From Desulfobulbaceae bacterium (GTDB lineage: Bacteria > Desulfobacterota > Desulfobulbia > Desulfobulbales > Desulfocapsaceae): DNA of 64,000 nucleotides. The translations under genes and the position numbers were made by a program. This document shows positions 56,043-64,000 of this stretch, piece by piece (the stretch's first letter is position 1; every line of letters begins with the position of its first letter). The notes below the pieces were generated by a model. It was not told the DNA's origin and searched no databases. It was given only the letters and a program-made list of their open reading frames with translations. The stretch lies in NCBI GenBank assembly GCA_026988015.1, contig JALSMA010000077.1, positions 1-64,000 on the forward strand. Direction: 5' to 3'.

Positions 56043-56657
56043 TCAGGCCTCAGCAAAGGGAAACTCAGGATCGCTGAGGAGTTTACTCATCCTCTGTTTG
56101 CTAAGGGTTTTCTGATGGTGAAAATCGACCAGTTCTGATATAATGTCTAAAGCCTCCTTCGGCCCCGCCTCCCGCTTAATCCGCCGCCCCACTTTGGGAA
56201 AAGGTCCGCCCTTGCCACCGACATATACCTCATAACCTTTTTTAGTGGCAACCAAACCGATATCAGTAGCCTTAGGTGACGAGCAACTGAGTGGACAAGC
56301 AGAAATGGCGATCTTAAATTTTGCCTTAGTTTTCTCCCTGCCGGCGAAGCGGGAGATTATCTTGTCACTCATAGCCTTAGTGTCGACCAATCCCAGAGGA
56401 CAGTGATCTTTCCCAACACAGACGCGTGGTAAAGGGAACTTACCTGGCCCTTTAAAATCGGCACCAAGGGCGGCAAGTTCCTCCTTCACCGTTGCTACGG
56501 CACTCTCCGGCACATTGGTCAAGCGTAGATTTTGCATCAGGGAGCAATAGACCCCCAGCTCAAAACGACGAGCCAGCTCCCGGGCCTTGTCCATGATATC
56601 CAACGGCAATTTGCCTGCAGGTAGCAGCACTGTAATGCTTATCTGTTTTTCTTCCAT
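56043..56657 (-). CDS. Low-molecular-mass sulfite/nitrite reductase-like protein (sirohaem, 4Fe-4S)
   Basis: About 204 aa from ATG 56657 (MEEKQISITVLLP), with AGAGGG 8 nt upstream. It contains the sirohaem/4Fe-4S cysteines in the order C-X5-C (CVGKDHC) and C-X3-C (CPLSC). The half-length size matches the assimilatory-type small sulfite reductase (alSiR) of Desulfovibrio vulgaris, not the ~400-aa DsrA/DsrB. It reduces sulfite to sulfide in vitro; its role in vivo is unclear. The upstream region (minus strand) holds repeat copy C. Confidence 0.86.
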   Translation of the reverse strand: MEEKQISITVLLPAGKLPLDIMDKARELARRFELGVYCSLMQNLRLTNVPESAVATVKEELAALGADFKGPGKFPLPRVCVGKDHCPLGLVDTKAMSDKIISRFAGREKTKAKFKIAISACPLSCSSPKATDIGLVATKKGYEVYVGGKGGPFPKVGRRIKREAGPKEALDIISELVDFHHQKTLSKQRMSKLLSDPEFPFAEA

Positions 56658-56826
56658 TTGCGTACCCTCTTTGTCACGAAATAGGATTTTGTTGAAATAA
56701 GGCCCCTCCACCAACGGTTTCATTATGATTCAGTACATAACTAATATCATGGGTATTGGCAAGACAGGATTGTGTACGCAAACGAATCCGTTATTAACTG
56801 TACAAAAGGACTCAGCAGGAACCATC

Positions 56827-56981
56827 ATTGATGACGTCATAAAAACTCTTCACCTGCTTCGTTGCTGCATTTTCGTTCAATTACGACGTACCATAACACA
56901 CCGAAATGAAAAAATATGCGCCTCACATCTGAAACTTTTTACTTAGCCATCTCTCAATTGAACTTTTTTCGAGATTGTCAT
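56827..56981 (+). repeat. Dispersed repeat, copy C
   Basis: About 155 bp, starting ATTGATGACGTCATAAAAA and containing CACCTGCTTCGTTGCTGC, ACGACGTACCATAACACACC and CATCTGAAACTTTTTACTTAG, ending CGAGATTGTCATC. It lies between the small sulfite reductase gene (minus) and the TetR gene (minus), about 170 bp upstream of the reductase start. Confidence 0.7.
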
Positions 56982-57082
56982 CTTTAAGATGAATGTCATA
57001 TCTTCAGAAACTGACAAATGCCATAATTACAACTAACAACACCGATGAAGTAAATGGTGTTTTTCTTTGAACCTTCATAAGT

Positions 57083-57700
57083 TCAGGAAATCATTTTCAA
57101 CAGCGACGTGCTAATCATCTCCGAATATTCTTCCAGACTTTCTTTAGGGATGTTTTCAGGACGAACCTGATCCATCACCGGCGCAAAAAGAAACCGAGAT
57201 GCCATGGTGGCTGTCAACAAAGGACCCAGGACAGTTGAAGAGATAACAGTTCCTTTTTCAAAAGCCAGTGGCCGGCAAATCTCCCTTTCAAGAACAGCAA
57301 TCATCTTTTGAGCCCAGGATGCCTTATGTTCTAATATTTCTGGATCATCATGGGGAAGCTCATTTATAGTCACCAGTAGATAATCCTTATAGGTGTCAAA
57401 AAAGGATATGGTGCCATGGATAAATCGTTCAAGTTTTATCTCCATCTGTCCTTCCTGCTCTAATTCTCTCAGGGCTATCTCAATATACTTCGCATAAAAA
57501 GTATCAAGAATTTCCTTGAGCAGACCTTTTTTTGACCCAAAAAAATAGTTAATCATTGCCAGGTTAACCTCTGCCTCAGCAGAAATCTCCCGCATACCTG
57601 TACCCGCATAACCGTGTTGCGCAAAAAGCCTTACTGCGACGTTGATAATGCGCCTTCTCGACTCAGGTCCATCCCGTTTAATATTGACTTTTTTATTCAT
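57083..57700 (-). CDS. TetR-family transcriptional regulator of the efflux operon
   Basis: About 205 aa from ATG 57700; GTG at 57724 is an alternative. HTH signature RRRIINVAVRLFAQHGYAGTGMREISAEAEVNLAMINYFFGSKKGLLKEIL is unmistakable. The C-terminal ligand domain resembles CecR/AcrR-like groups. It is divergent from the TolC-MFP-RND genes, and a palindrome sits in the shared 65-89 bp space, so it probably represses those genes and itself. Confidence 0.9.
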   Translation of the reverse strand: MNKKVNIKRDGPESRRRIINVAVRLFAQHGYAGTGMREISAEAEVNLAMINYFFGSKKGLLKEILDTFYAKYIEIALRELEQEGQMEIKLERFIHGTISFFDTYKDYLLVTINELPHDDPEILEHKASWAQKMIAVLEREICRPLAFEKGTVISSTVLGPLLTATMASRFLFAPVMDQVRPENIPKESLEEYSEMISTSLLKMIS

Positions 57701-57724
57701 GCCTGTATTGTTGATGTGGTTCAC

Positions 57725-57738
57725 TAAACGTTTGTTTA
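57725..57738. promoter_or_regulatory. Putative TetR operator
   Basis: TAAAC-GTTT-GTTTA, a 5-4-5 perfect palindrome, lies in the divergent space between the TetR gene and the tolC-like gene. Placement fits an operator for both promoters. Confidence 0.5.
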
Positions 57739-57789
57739 AGATTGTTTGATATACAACCAGAATTTTCTTTTAATGTCAAAAAAATTGCC

Positions 57790-59127
57790 ATGGCCCCGTT
57801 AAAACATTTTCATCTCACCCTCCTCTCCTGCCTGTTCAGCATAATTCTGTTAACCGGGACCAGCCATGGGCTGACCCTGGAAGAATGTGTAAACATGGCC
57901 CTCAATAACAATCCCGACCTCCAGAAACAAGCGCTGAACCAAAGAGCTGCCAGCAGCTATGTGGAAGAGCTACAATCTCAGAATTTTGGTAAAATCAGCG
58001 CTATTGCATCATATACCCACTACAATCTCCCCAGGACCCTGGTACCCATGACACCTGCGGCCATGTTTACAGACCCCACCGGAGTCGCAACCACTGAAGA
58101 CCTCTCTTTTGCGGGTATAAGTTATGAGGTTCCGTTGTTCACAGGGTTTGCTCAGAGCAGCAGTATTGAGGTTGCAAACCTGCAGCACCAGATGTCAAAA
58201 GTTGCTTTTAAACTGAGCCGCGAACAACTGATTTACAATGTCAAAAGCCTGTATACAACTATCCTCTCTCTACAGTCCCAGGAGGAAGCCCAGGAGGCAT
58301 ATATAAAAGCTCTGAAGCAACTTTATGATGACATCATCCTGCAAATGCAGCTTGGCAAACGGGCCAGGGTCGATCAACTCAAAGCCGCAACCGACCTTGA
58401 ACGAGCCAGGGCACAAAAGGCACATATCGTATCATCGCTGACCATTGTAAGGGCTACCCTGGCAAGTCTGCTCAATGTAGCAACTCTTTCAGACCTGGAA
58501 GAGATCCCTCTTGCCGTTGAACCCACCGGACCAAAGATGTCCTCATTTTCCCAACGGATCAAAGAGCTGCAGCGCTACCACTCTGCTGAGCTGGAAGTGT
58601 TAAAGAGTGAAAAGCTCATCAAACAAAGTGAGGCTGCCCTTTACCCACAGTTGACTTTCAACGCCTTTTACGGACAGAACTTTGGCCCTAACGACAACTC
58701 CAACCCTTCCTCGAACGACTGGCAGAACGAGGAAGTCTGGCAGGCAGGACTAACTCTGAAGTGGGATATCATAGACTTTGGGAAGAGAAGTTCTTCCAGG
58801 CAGCGAGCAGATATCACACGACAGCAAAGTCTTCGGGAGCGCCTGAAAACAGAACTTGACCTCAGGCGCGATTTCACCGAAGCCGTGACCAGAATCAACG
58901 CTTCCGTTACAGATTACAACAGCGCCAGAACAGAGCTTGCCCTGACCCGTGAGACAGAATCCATAGAACAGATACGCTTTGATAAGGGAGCAGCAGATCT
59001 CAATGATCTTCTCCAGGCCAAGGCTCGGAACCAACTTGCCCTGAGCCGATTTATCAATGCAGGATACACCTATAAAAATGCCGGTTTTTACCTAGACTAC
59101 CTGCTCGAAAGGGGAGAATTACATTGA
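57790..59127 (+). CDS. TolC-type outer-membrane efflux protein
   Basis: About 445 aa from ATG 57790 (MAPLKHFHLTLLSCLFS), with a signal peptide ending near SHG. OEP repeats are visible (LTLEECVNMALNNNPDLQKQALN, then the second repeat KLIKQSEAALYPQLTFNAFYGQ). It is the outer-membrane duct of a tripartite RND pump. The stop overlaps the MFP start in a TTGA. A TTG at 57742 is an alternative but lacks support. No strong ribosome site is visible. Confidence 0.92.
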   Translation: MAPLKHFHLTLLSCLFSIILLTGTSHGLTLEECVNMALNNNPDLQKQALNQRAASSYVEELQSQNFGKISAIASYTHYNLPRTLVPMTPAAMFTDPTGVATTEDLSFAGISYEVPLFTGFAQSSSIEVANLQHQMSKVAFKLSREQLIYNVKSLYTTILSLQSQEEAQEAYIKALKQLYDDIILQMQLGKRARVDQLKAATDLERARAQKAHIVSSLTIVRATLASLLNVATLSDLEEIPLAVEPTGPKMSSFSQRIKELQRYHSAELEVLKSEKLIKQSEAALYPQLTFNAFYGQNFGPNDNSNPSSNDWQNEEVWQAGLTLKWDIIDFGKRSSSRQRADITRQQSLRERLKTELDLRRDFTEAVTRINASVTDYNSARTELALTRETESIEQIRFDKGAADLNDLLQAKARNQLALSRFINAGYTYKNAGFYLDYLLERGELH

Positions 59128-60197
59128 AAAAGATTGTTACTATAATGCTAATCGCAGCCCTCGTATTTGGAGGCGTGGTTCTGTTGAAAAAAAGAAAAGA
59201 AAGTATTGCCAACACTCCCACGGCAATCGAACCCTCATACCGTGTCAGGACAGTTACCAGCCAAGTCAGAGACATTCAGGAAAACAGTAGATTTCTGGCG
59301 AAGCTTGATGCTGTCAACAAGGCTGTCATTTCCTCAAAACTCTCCGGCAGAATAAGTGAACTACTGGTGAAGGAAAGCATGCAGATCAAAGAGGGTGATT
59401 TACTAATACGAATAGATGACAAAGAAACCGTCACGGCTATTGATGCCGTAAAGGCCCAAATTATTTCAGCTACCAAACAACTCAAATACAGTAAATCACA
59501 GTATGACCGGAATCTCGCCCTCTTCAAAGCGGGCGGCCTTGCCCAGGAAAAACTTGATGCTTCCGAAGTTTCCCACAGCACAGTGCTTGCCACCGTTGAA
59601 GAGCTGCGACAGAAGCTGAAAGGGATTGAAAACCAGCTCGACTATCTCCATATCAAAGCACCCTTTGATGGCATTGTTGGAACCATTTTTCAGTGCCAGG
59701 GTGACCTTGCAGTACCGGGCAAGCCTATCCTCAGCCTCAACTCTCTGCAGCAGAAACTCACCTTCAATTTCATGCCTGGCAAAGCTGACATTCAGGTAGG
59801 CCAGGATGTCTTGATCCTCAACCATCCGAAGGCCAGGATTGCGAGCCTGTACAATGACGCCGTTAATGGTTTGTCCGTCGCCGAAATTGCAATGGCTGCT
59901 CCCATTACAGACCGCCCCAGTGGAAGCTTCCTGACGATCTCAGTAATAACAAAAAATGTGTCTGGCTGTTCGGTTCCCGTCCAGGCACTGCTCCACAGAC
60001 CTGGTAGTCAGAGTATCATGATCTACCAGGGCGATCATTTCAGCGAAACAGAGGTCACTGTTTCGGCAAGGGATAATAACTTTGCCCTCATTGAACCCTG
60101 CGTAAAAAAACCTGTGGCCGTTGCGGCTGAAGCGAAACTCAGCCTCCTGCCAGCCCACGGCAAGGTCAGTATTTTCACGGGACAAAACAATGAATAA
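59124..60197 (+). CDS. RND periplasmic adaptor (membrane fusion protein)
   Basis: Product of 357 aa; start TTG at 59124 with GGGGAG 8 nt upstream, overlapping the tolC-like stop. A short membrane anchor (residues 5-18), then barrel-sandwich halves (KLSGRISELLVKESMQIKEGDLLIRID and LDYLHIKAPFDGIVGTIFQCQGDL), a coiled-coil hairpin between them and a beta-barrel (QQKLTFNFMPGKADIQVGQ). It joins the RND pump to the TolC-like channel. Overlaps the RND gene by 8 bp. Confidence 0.92.
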   Translation: MKKIVTIMLIAALVFGGVVLLKKRKESIANTPTAIEPSYRVRTVTSQVRDIQENSRFLAKLDAVNKAVISSKLSGRISELLVKESMQIKEGDLLIRIDDKETVTAIDAVKAQIISATKQLKYSKSQYDRNLALFKAGGLAQEKLDASEVSHSTVLATVEELRQKLKGIENQLDYLHIKAPFDGIVGTIFQCQGDLAVPGKPILSLNSLQQKLTFNFMPGKADIQVGQDVLILNHPKARIASLYNDAVNGLSVAEIAMAAPITDRPSGSFLTISVITKNVSGCSVPVQALLHRPGSQSIMIYQGDHFSETEVTVSARDNNFALIEPCVKKPVAVAAEAKLSLLPAHGKVSIFTGQNNE

Positions 60198-63100
60198 CAG
60201 CTGGATTGAGCGCCTGCTCGGGCGGCCCTATTTTATTTATTCCTTTCTAACTCTTTTTCTGCTGCTGGGAGTTATTGGATACAATAATCTGGAGAGGAAA
60301 CTGTTTCCGGAATCAAATTATCCGGAAATTGCAGTTGTTATCGTCCAGCCTGGCGGATCTGCCAAAACCATTGCCGCAAACATCGGTGTTCCGGTGGAAG
60401 AAGAGTTGTATACCCTTAGCAAAATTCGCAGGGTATATTCAACAACCATTGACGAAGTCAGTGTCATCAGAGCAGAATTTGAGTACAGCAAAGACCTGGA
60501 ACTTGCTGCCTCTGACGTGAGCACCGCCATTGGAAAAATAAGGTCCTCCCTTCCCGCAGACATTCTCGAGCCTCAGATCCATAAAATCTCTGCAGCCACC
60601 GCCCCTGTAGTCGTCATTGCCATAAGTTCAGACAAAGGACTCCCCCTGGAAGACATCAGGCAACTGGCTGACAACATCCTGAAGCAGAGGATTATCAAAC
60701 TGCCAGGAGTAGCGAATGTTGATATCTTCGGCGGCTACAAAAAAGAGATCCAGGTCATTGTTGATAAGGAAAAACTTGACCGTCACGGCCTTGGCATCGG
60801 CCTGATACTTGCCACCCTGCAATCCAATAACAAAGACTACGCCATTGGCTTTCTCACCAACGACAAGGAACGATACCTCCTCAAGTCTCCCAGCCGGAAG
60901 GAGAGTATCGATGGCCTCAAAACAATACAGATCACTCCCGACATCACTCTGGGTGATGTGGCAGATATCTATTTCGGCCATTACGAAAACAGTTCCGGAT
61001 ATTACGGAAACGGAAAAGAAGCCATTGCTGTTTCAGTACAACGTGGACTCGATGCAGATGTAGTCCGAACCATTAATGGAGTTGAAGCTGAACTTAACAA
61101 AATACAAACAGACTACCCGGAACTGAACTTCGAGATAACAGACACTCAGAAAGACACCATTGTGCAGTCCACGACCAACATGTTTGACTCACTCCGTGAT
61201 GCCATCCTCATGTCAACCTTTGTGGTATTTCTCTTTCTCGCTAGTTTCAGGCAGGTTATGGTAGTCTTGGTCACTATCCCACTGGTATACGCATCCACAA
61301 TTGCTCTGATGTGGCTTGTGGGGATAGAATTCAACGTGGTGACCCTCACCGGTATCATCCTGGCACTGGGACTACTCCTCGATGATGCCGTGGTGGTGAT
61401 GGAAAACATTGAACGCCATTACCGTGAACTTGGATCAGAAATTCACAAAGCCGTTATTGATGGAACCAAGGAGATCATGTTTGCCGATCTGTCCGGTACC
61501 GTCACCACCATGATTGCCCTGGCACCGATACTTTTCGTTGGCGGCTACCCGCAAACCGTATTCAGGCCACTGACGTCCACTCTTCTGCTGGCCCTCACAG
61601 CATCCTACATCATTTCCATCACTGCAGTGCCCCTGCTCTCTTTGAAAATATTAACCCTGAAGACCCCCCTTCTGCTCAAATCTGAAGCCTTGTTTCATCG
61701 GATTTCGAGCAAAGTAAATGAGACTATTCAAGGTTTTTTTGCAAGTGCTGTCACAGCGGCTCTTGAAAGAAAAATCATTGCCATAACATATTTTGCAGTT
61801 CTTCTAGTACTTTTTATAATCAGCATGAAAGCTGTTATGCCTACTGTTGGCCGTGAACTGATGCCACCCATGGACACCGGTGGCGTAAAAATCAATATCA
61901 CCACAGACCCCAATCTTCCCATCGCTGTAAGCCGGGATATTGTCCAACAGGCCAATAAAATCATAGCTGAAAACGGAACTTTGGACTACCTCTCTTCTGC
62001 CATTGGCAGTGAAGCCGGGGTATTAAGCATAGGAAGCGGATCTGGAACTGACCATATTGCCATCACTGCCACCTATGTTAACCGTTACGAACGTGAAGAA
62101 TCTGTATGGGACATTCAGCACCGCCTCAGGCCTCTTCTTGCAGAAATTGAGCATATTAAAAGACTCGATGTTGTAGATTACGGAGCAACAGCACTGGCAA
62201 GCATCCGAGCTAACATTGATATTATGCTCACCGGTCCAGATTTTGGCGACCTGGTTCAGGCTGGTGATCTTATTGAACAGGCTCTTTACAAAACACAGGG
62301 GGTTGTCTCAGTTTCACGGACATGGGATATCGATAAAACAGTATACAATCTTGATATAAACCATAAACAGGCCGCCCATTATGGATTAAAGCATTCTGAC
62401 ATCATTTCCCAGCTCCAGGTCCTTTTACGCGGCGCCCAGGTATCCACATTTCCCACAGAGAACAGTATTGATTTCGGTATCAGAGTATGGCTTCCTGAGG
62501 TACAGCGTGACCGAATAGCACTGCTTGACACCATGCTGATGGACACCACTAAAGGGGACAGAATCCCCCTCTCTTCCCTAGCTACTGTCAGCAGAGATCT
62601 GGAGCCTGGTATCATCAATCGGGAAGGCCTCAACTACACCCTGAATGTTTACGGTTTCAGAGAAAAGGCTGCAATCTCTCATATCATGGATAATTTTGTA
62701 GAGCAGATGAAAGGAACCAAACTCCCACAATCTGTCACTATGAAACAGGCCGGAGATATAAAGGAATTTAAAAATTCAGCTGGCAGAATGGCCAAGGCCA
62801 TAGGTTTTGCTGTTATCCTGATCTTTTTCACCCTGATCACTTTCTTTGACTCGGTTAAGATCTCATTAATGATCCTTTTTTCCATCCCCCTCACCATCAT
62901 AGGAGCGTCATGGACATTGTTGTCACTTGACTATCATGTTTCAATGCCCGCCATGATGGGATTCATCCTATTGTCGGGAATCATTGTCAACAATGCAATC
63001 CTGCTGATTCATTTTGCCCAGGAAAAAATGGACGAAGGGATGAGAAAACGTGAAGCCATGCTGGAAAGTATTCGCATTCGAACCCGTCCGGTACTCATGA

Positions 63101-63285
63101 CTGCCTTTGCGGTGGCAGCAGGAATGCTGCCCGTTGCCCTGGGTTCAGCCATCGGCCTGGAACGATTGGCACCCCTTGGAGCTGTTGCCATAGGCGGGCT
63201 GCTCATAGGTACCTTCCTGACCCTTATTTTTATCCCTCTTGGTTTTATCTGGACCATCAAAGAACAGGAGCATGTCAGTAACTGA
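60190..63285 (+). CDS. RND efflux transporter (AcrB/MexB-like family)
   Basis: Product of 1031 aa from ATG 60190 (MNNSWIERLLGRPYF); upstream frame belongs to the MFP gene. Twelve membrane helices with two large periplasmic loops (PN and PC docking domains). The proton-relay motif is in LALGLLLDDAVVVMENIERH (Asp-Asp in helix 4). Final helices show FIPLGFIWTIK. It exports drugs, bile-salt-like or other amphiphiles; the substrate is unknown. Third gene of the tripartite operon. Confidence 0.94.
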   Translation: MNNSWIERLLGRPYFIYSFLTLFLLLGVIGYNNLERKLFPESNYPEIAVVIVQPGGSAKTIAANIGVPVEEELYTLSKIRRVYSTTIDEVSVIRAEFEYSKDLELAASDVSTAIGKIRSSLPADILEPQIHKISAATAPVVVIAISSDKGLPLEDIRQLADNILKQRIIKLPGVANVDIFGGYKKEIQVIVDKEKLDRHGLGIGLILATLQSNNKDYAIGFLTNDKERYLLKSPSRKESIDGLKTIQITPDITLGDVADIYFGHYENSSGYYGNGKEAIAVSVQRGLDADVVRTINGVEAELNKIQTDYPELNFEITDTQKDTIVQSTTNMFDSLRDAILMSTFVVFLFLASFRQVMVVLVTIPLVYASTIALMWLVGIEFNVVTLTGIILALGLLLDDAVVVMENIERHYRELGSEIHKAVIDGTKEIMFADLSGTVTTMIALAPILFVGGYPQTVFRPLTSTLLLALTASYIISITAVPLLSLKILTLKTPLLLKSEALFHRISSKVNETIQGFFASAVTAALERKIIAITYFAVLLVLFIISMKAVMPTVGRELMPPMDTGGVKINITTDPNLPIAVSRDIVQQANKIIAENGTLDYLSSAIGSEAGVLSIGSGSGTDHIAITATYVNRYEREESVWDIQHRLRPLLAEIEHIKRLDVVDYGATALASIRANIDIMLTGPDFGDLVQAGDLIEQALYKTQGVVSVSRTWDIDKTVYNLDINHKQAAHYGLKHSDIISQLQVLLRGAQVSTFPTENSIDFGIRVWLPEVQRDRIALLDTMLMDTTKGDRIPLSSLATVSRDLEPGIINREGLNYTLNVYGFREKAAISHIMDNFVEQMKGTKLPQSVTMKQAGDIKEFKNSAGRMAKAIGFAVILIFFTLITFFDSVKISLMILFSIPLTIIGASWTLLSLDYHVSMPAMMGFILLSGIIVNNAILLIHFAQEKMDEGMRKREAMLESIRIRTRPVLMTAFAVAAGMLPVALGSAIGLERLAPLGAVAIGGLLIGTFLTLIFIPLGFIWTIKEQEHVSN

Positions 63286-63430
63286 TAATCCATCCACACT
63301 TCCTGCAGCCCACTCGCTGCTGCATGAAGTACTCCATTCCCTTGGCGCTTTTTTACGGCAATCAGAAAGTCTGCTCCTCGCACACCTGGATCGCCGTAAA
63401 TTTCTTGTATTAAATAGCAATGTCAAATAG
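63272..63430 (+). CDS. Possible 52-aa small protein (doubtful)
   Basis: ATG 63272 overlaps the RND 3' end by 14 bp. The peptide (PAAHSLLHEVLHSLGAFLRQSES...) is amphipathic with no known motif. The AGGAG is only 1 nt before the ATG, too close for normal initiation, so the call is weak. Confidence 0.25.
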   Translation: MSVTDNPSTLPAAHSLLHEVLHSLGAFLRQSESLLLAHLDRRKFLVLNSNVK

Positions 63431-63505
63431 TATTGACCAAATCACCTGACAATCACAATTCGCGACAAGCTATTGAAGTCACGCCACCCTGCCATGGAGA
63501 TCAGT

Positions 63506-64000
63506 ATGAAATATTTAACAGCACTGCTTGCCATACTCTCAATGACTACCATCCTGTTTACTGGAACAACATTCGCGAGATCCACATTTGTGACCATTGG
63601 TACTGGCGGTATCACCGGAGTCTACTATCCCACCGGCGGTGCCATTGCTAAAATTGTCAATAAAAAGAAAGTTAAAAATGGCCTTCGCACACTGGTGGAC
63701 TCCACAAGCGGTTCTGTTTTCAATGTAAATGCAATCATGGCAGGGGATCTTGAGTTTGGGGTAGTACAGTCTGATCGTCAATTTCAAGCTATAAACGGAA
63801 TGGCAGAATGGAAAACCAAAGGCCCCCAGACAGACCTGCGGGCAGTGTTTTCCATCTACCCTGAAGCTGTGACCCTTGTGGCGGCAGCAGATGCAGGAAT
63901 TTCAAGCAGCAAGGATCTACGAGGAAAAAAAGTGAATATTGGTAACCCGGGATCGGGACAGCGCCAAAATGCCATCGATGCCCTCACCGCAGCAGCCCTT
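63506..64000 (+). CDS. TAXI-family TRAP transporter solute-binding protein (partial)
   Basis: 165 codons are present before the window end; the gene continues. A signal peptide (MKYLTALLAILSMTTILFTGTTFA) is followed by FVTIGTGGITGVYYPTGGAIAKIVN, the TAXI signature, with RTLVDSTSGSVFNVNAIMAGDLEFGVVQSD. The protein is periplasmic and delivers its ligand to a DctQM-like transporter, not seen here. GGAG lies 6 nt upstream of the ATG. The ligand is unknown; TAXI proteins are often linked to organic acids or glutamate-type ligands. Confidence 0.9.
   Translation, partial: MKYLTALLAILSMTTILFTGTTFARSTFVTIGTGGITGVYYPTGGAIAKIVNKKKVKNGLRTLVDSTSGSVFNVNAIMAGDLEFGVVQSDRQFQAINGMAEWKTKGPQTDLRAVFSIYPEAVTLVAAADAGISSSKDLRGKKVNIGNPGSGQRQNAIDALTAAAL

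Overview
The window looks like the chromosome of a Gram-negative, anaerobic sulfur-metabolising bacterium of the Desulfobacterota, most likely near the Desulfobulbales/Desulfocapsa group. The main evidence is a canonical DsrC with both C-terminal cysteines, a small stand-alone siroheme sulfite reductase, and an adenylate kinase with the Cys-X5-His...Cys-X2-Cys metal site described for sulfate reducers. A full outer-membrane/periplasm gene set (UppP, SurA- and PpiD-like chaperones, GmhA, TolC/RND) supports the Gram-negative envelope. The taxonomic placement is inferred. I see no prophage, CRISPR array or intact insertion sequence; this is mostly ordinary core chromosome with a few accessory patches.

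Layout. 0.2-2.8 kb (minus): ferritin, a secreted CAP protein, a cNMP-binding/DUF4388 protein and a small membrane protein. 3.0-5.0 kb (plus): glnK-amt behind a sigma-54-type promoter with paired upstream palindromes. 5.1-13.5 kb (minus): recC-recB-recD. 13.6-18.4 kb: acetyltransferase, small membrane protein, an unknown 371-aa protein, Usp, NAD-dependent ligase and tautomerase. 18.5-23.4 kb (minus): uppP, methyltransferase, precorrin-2 dehydrogenase, ccsA-like, hemA and an unknown gene, i.e. tetrapyrrole supply plus cytochrome c assembly. 23.6-24.6 kb: two small exported proteins. 24.9-27.8 kb (plus): surA-like, rodZ-like, recO. 27.8-30.1 kb (minus): a biotin-ligase-like protein, a biotinyl-domain protein and a membrane-anchored protein. 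30.4-33.1 kb (plus): cmoA-cmoB, a SLOG-like protein and a HIT protein. 33.2-35.1 kb (minus): an Uup-type ABC-F protein. 35.3-37.7 kb (plus): M23 peptidase, bactofilin, zinc-ribbon protein and ATP-grasp ligase. 37.8-38.2 kb (minus): dsrC. 38.8-46 kb: ppiD-like, a degenerate serine recombinase and a 1390-aa SNF2 helicase. 46.1-50.2 kb (minus): cobA-hemD fusion, a deoxyhypusine-synthase-like protein, gmhA and adk. 50.6-53.7 kb (plus): hom, apgM, thioesterase and initiator tRNA-Met. 53.8-57.7 kb: ECF sigma with a membrane partner, divergent from a DUF6448 exported protein, then a possible structured RNA, the small sulfite reductase and a TetR regulator. 57.8-64 kb (plus): TolC-MFP-RND efflux operon and the start of a TAXI-type TRAP binding protein.

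The points most worth following are: (i) a serine-recombinase homologue that has lost its catalytic serine and most active-site arginines; (ii) a four-copy, roughly 130-180 bp dispersed repeat, every copy lying in the 5' region of a gene, including that recombinase; (iii) an ECF sigma unit whose own promoter and the divergent DUF6448 promoter share the same two-part element; and (iv) a compact set of hairpins ending in a terminator that may be an unannotated small RNA.
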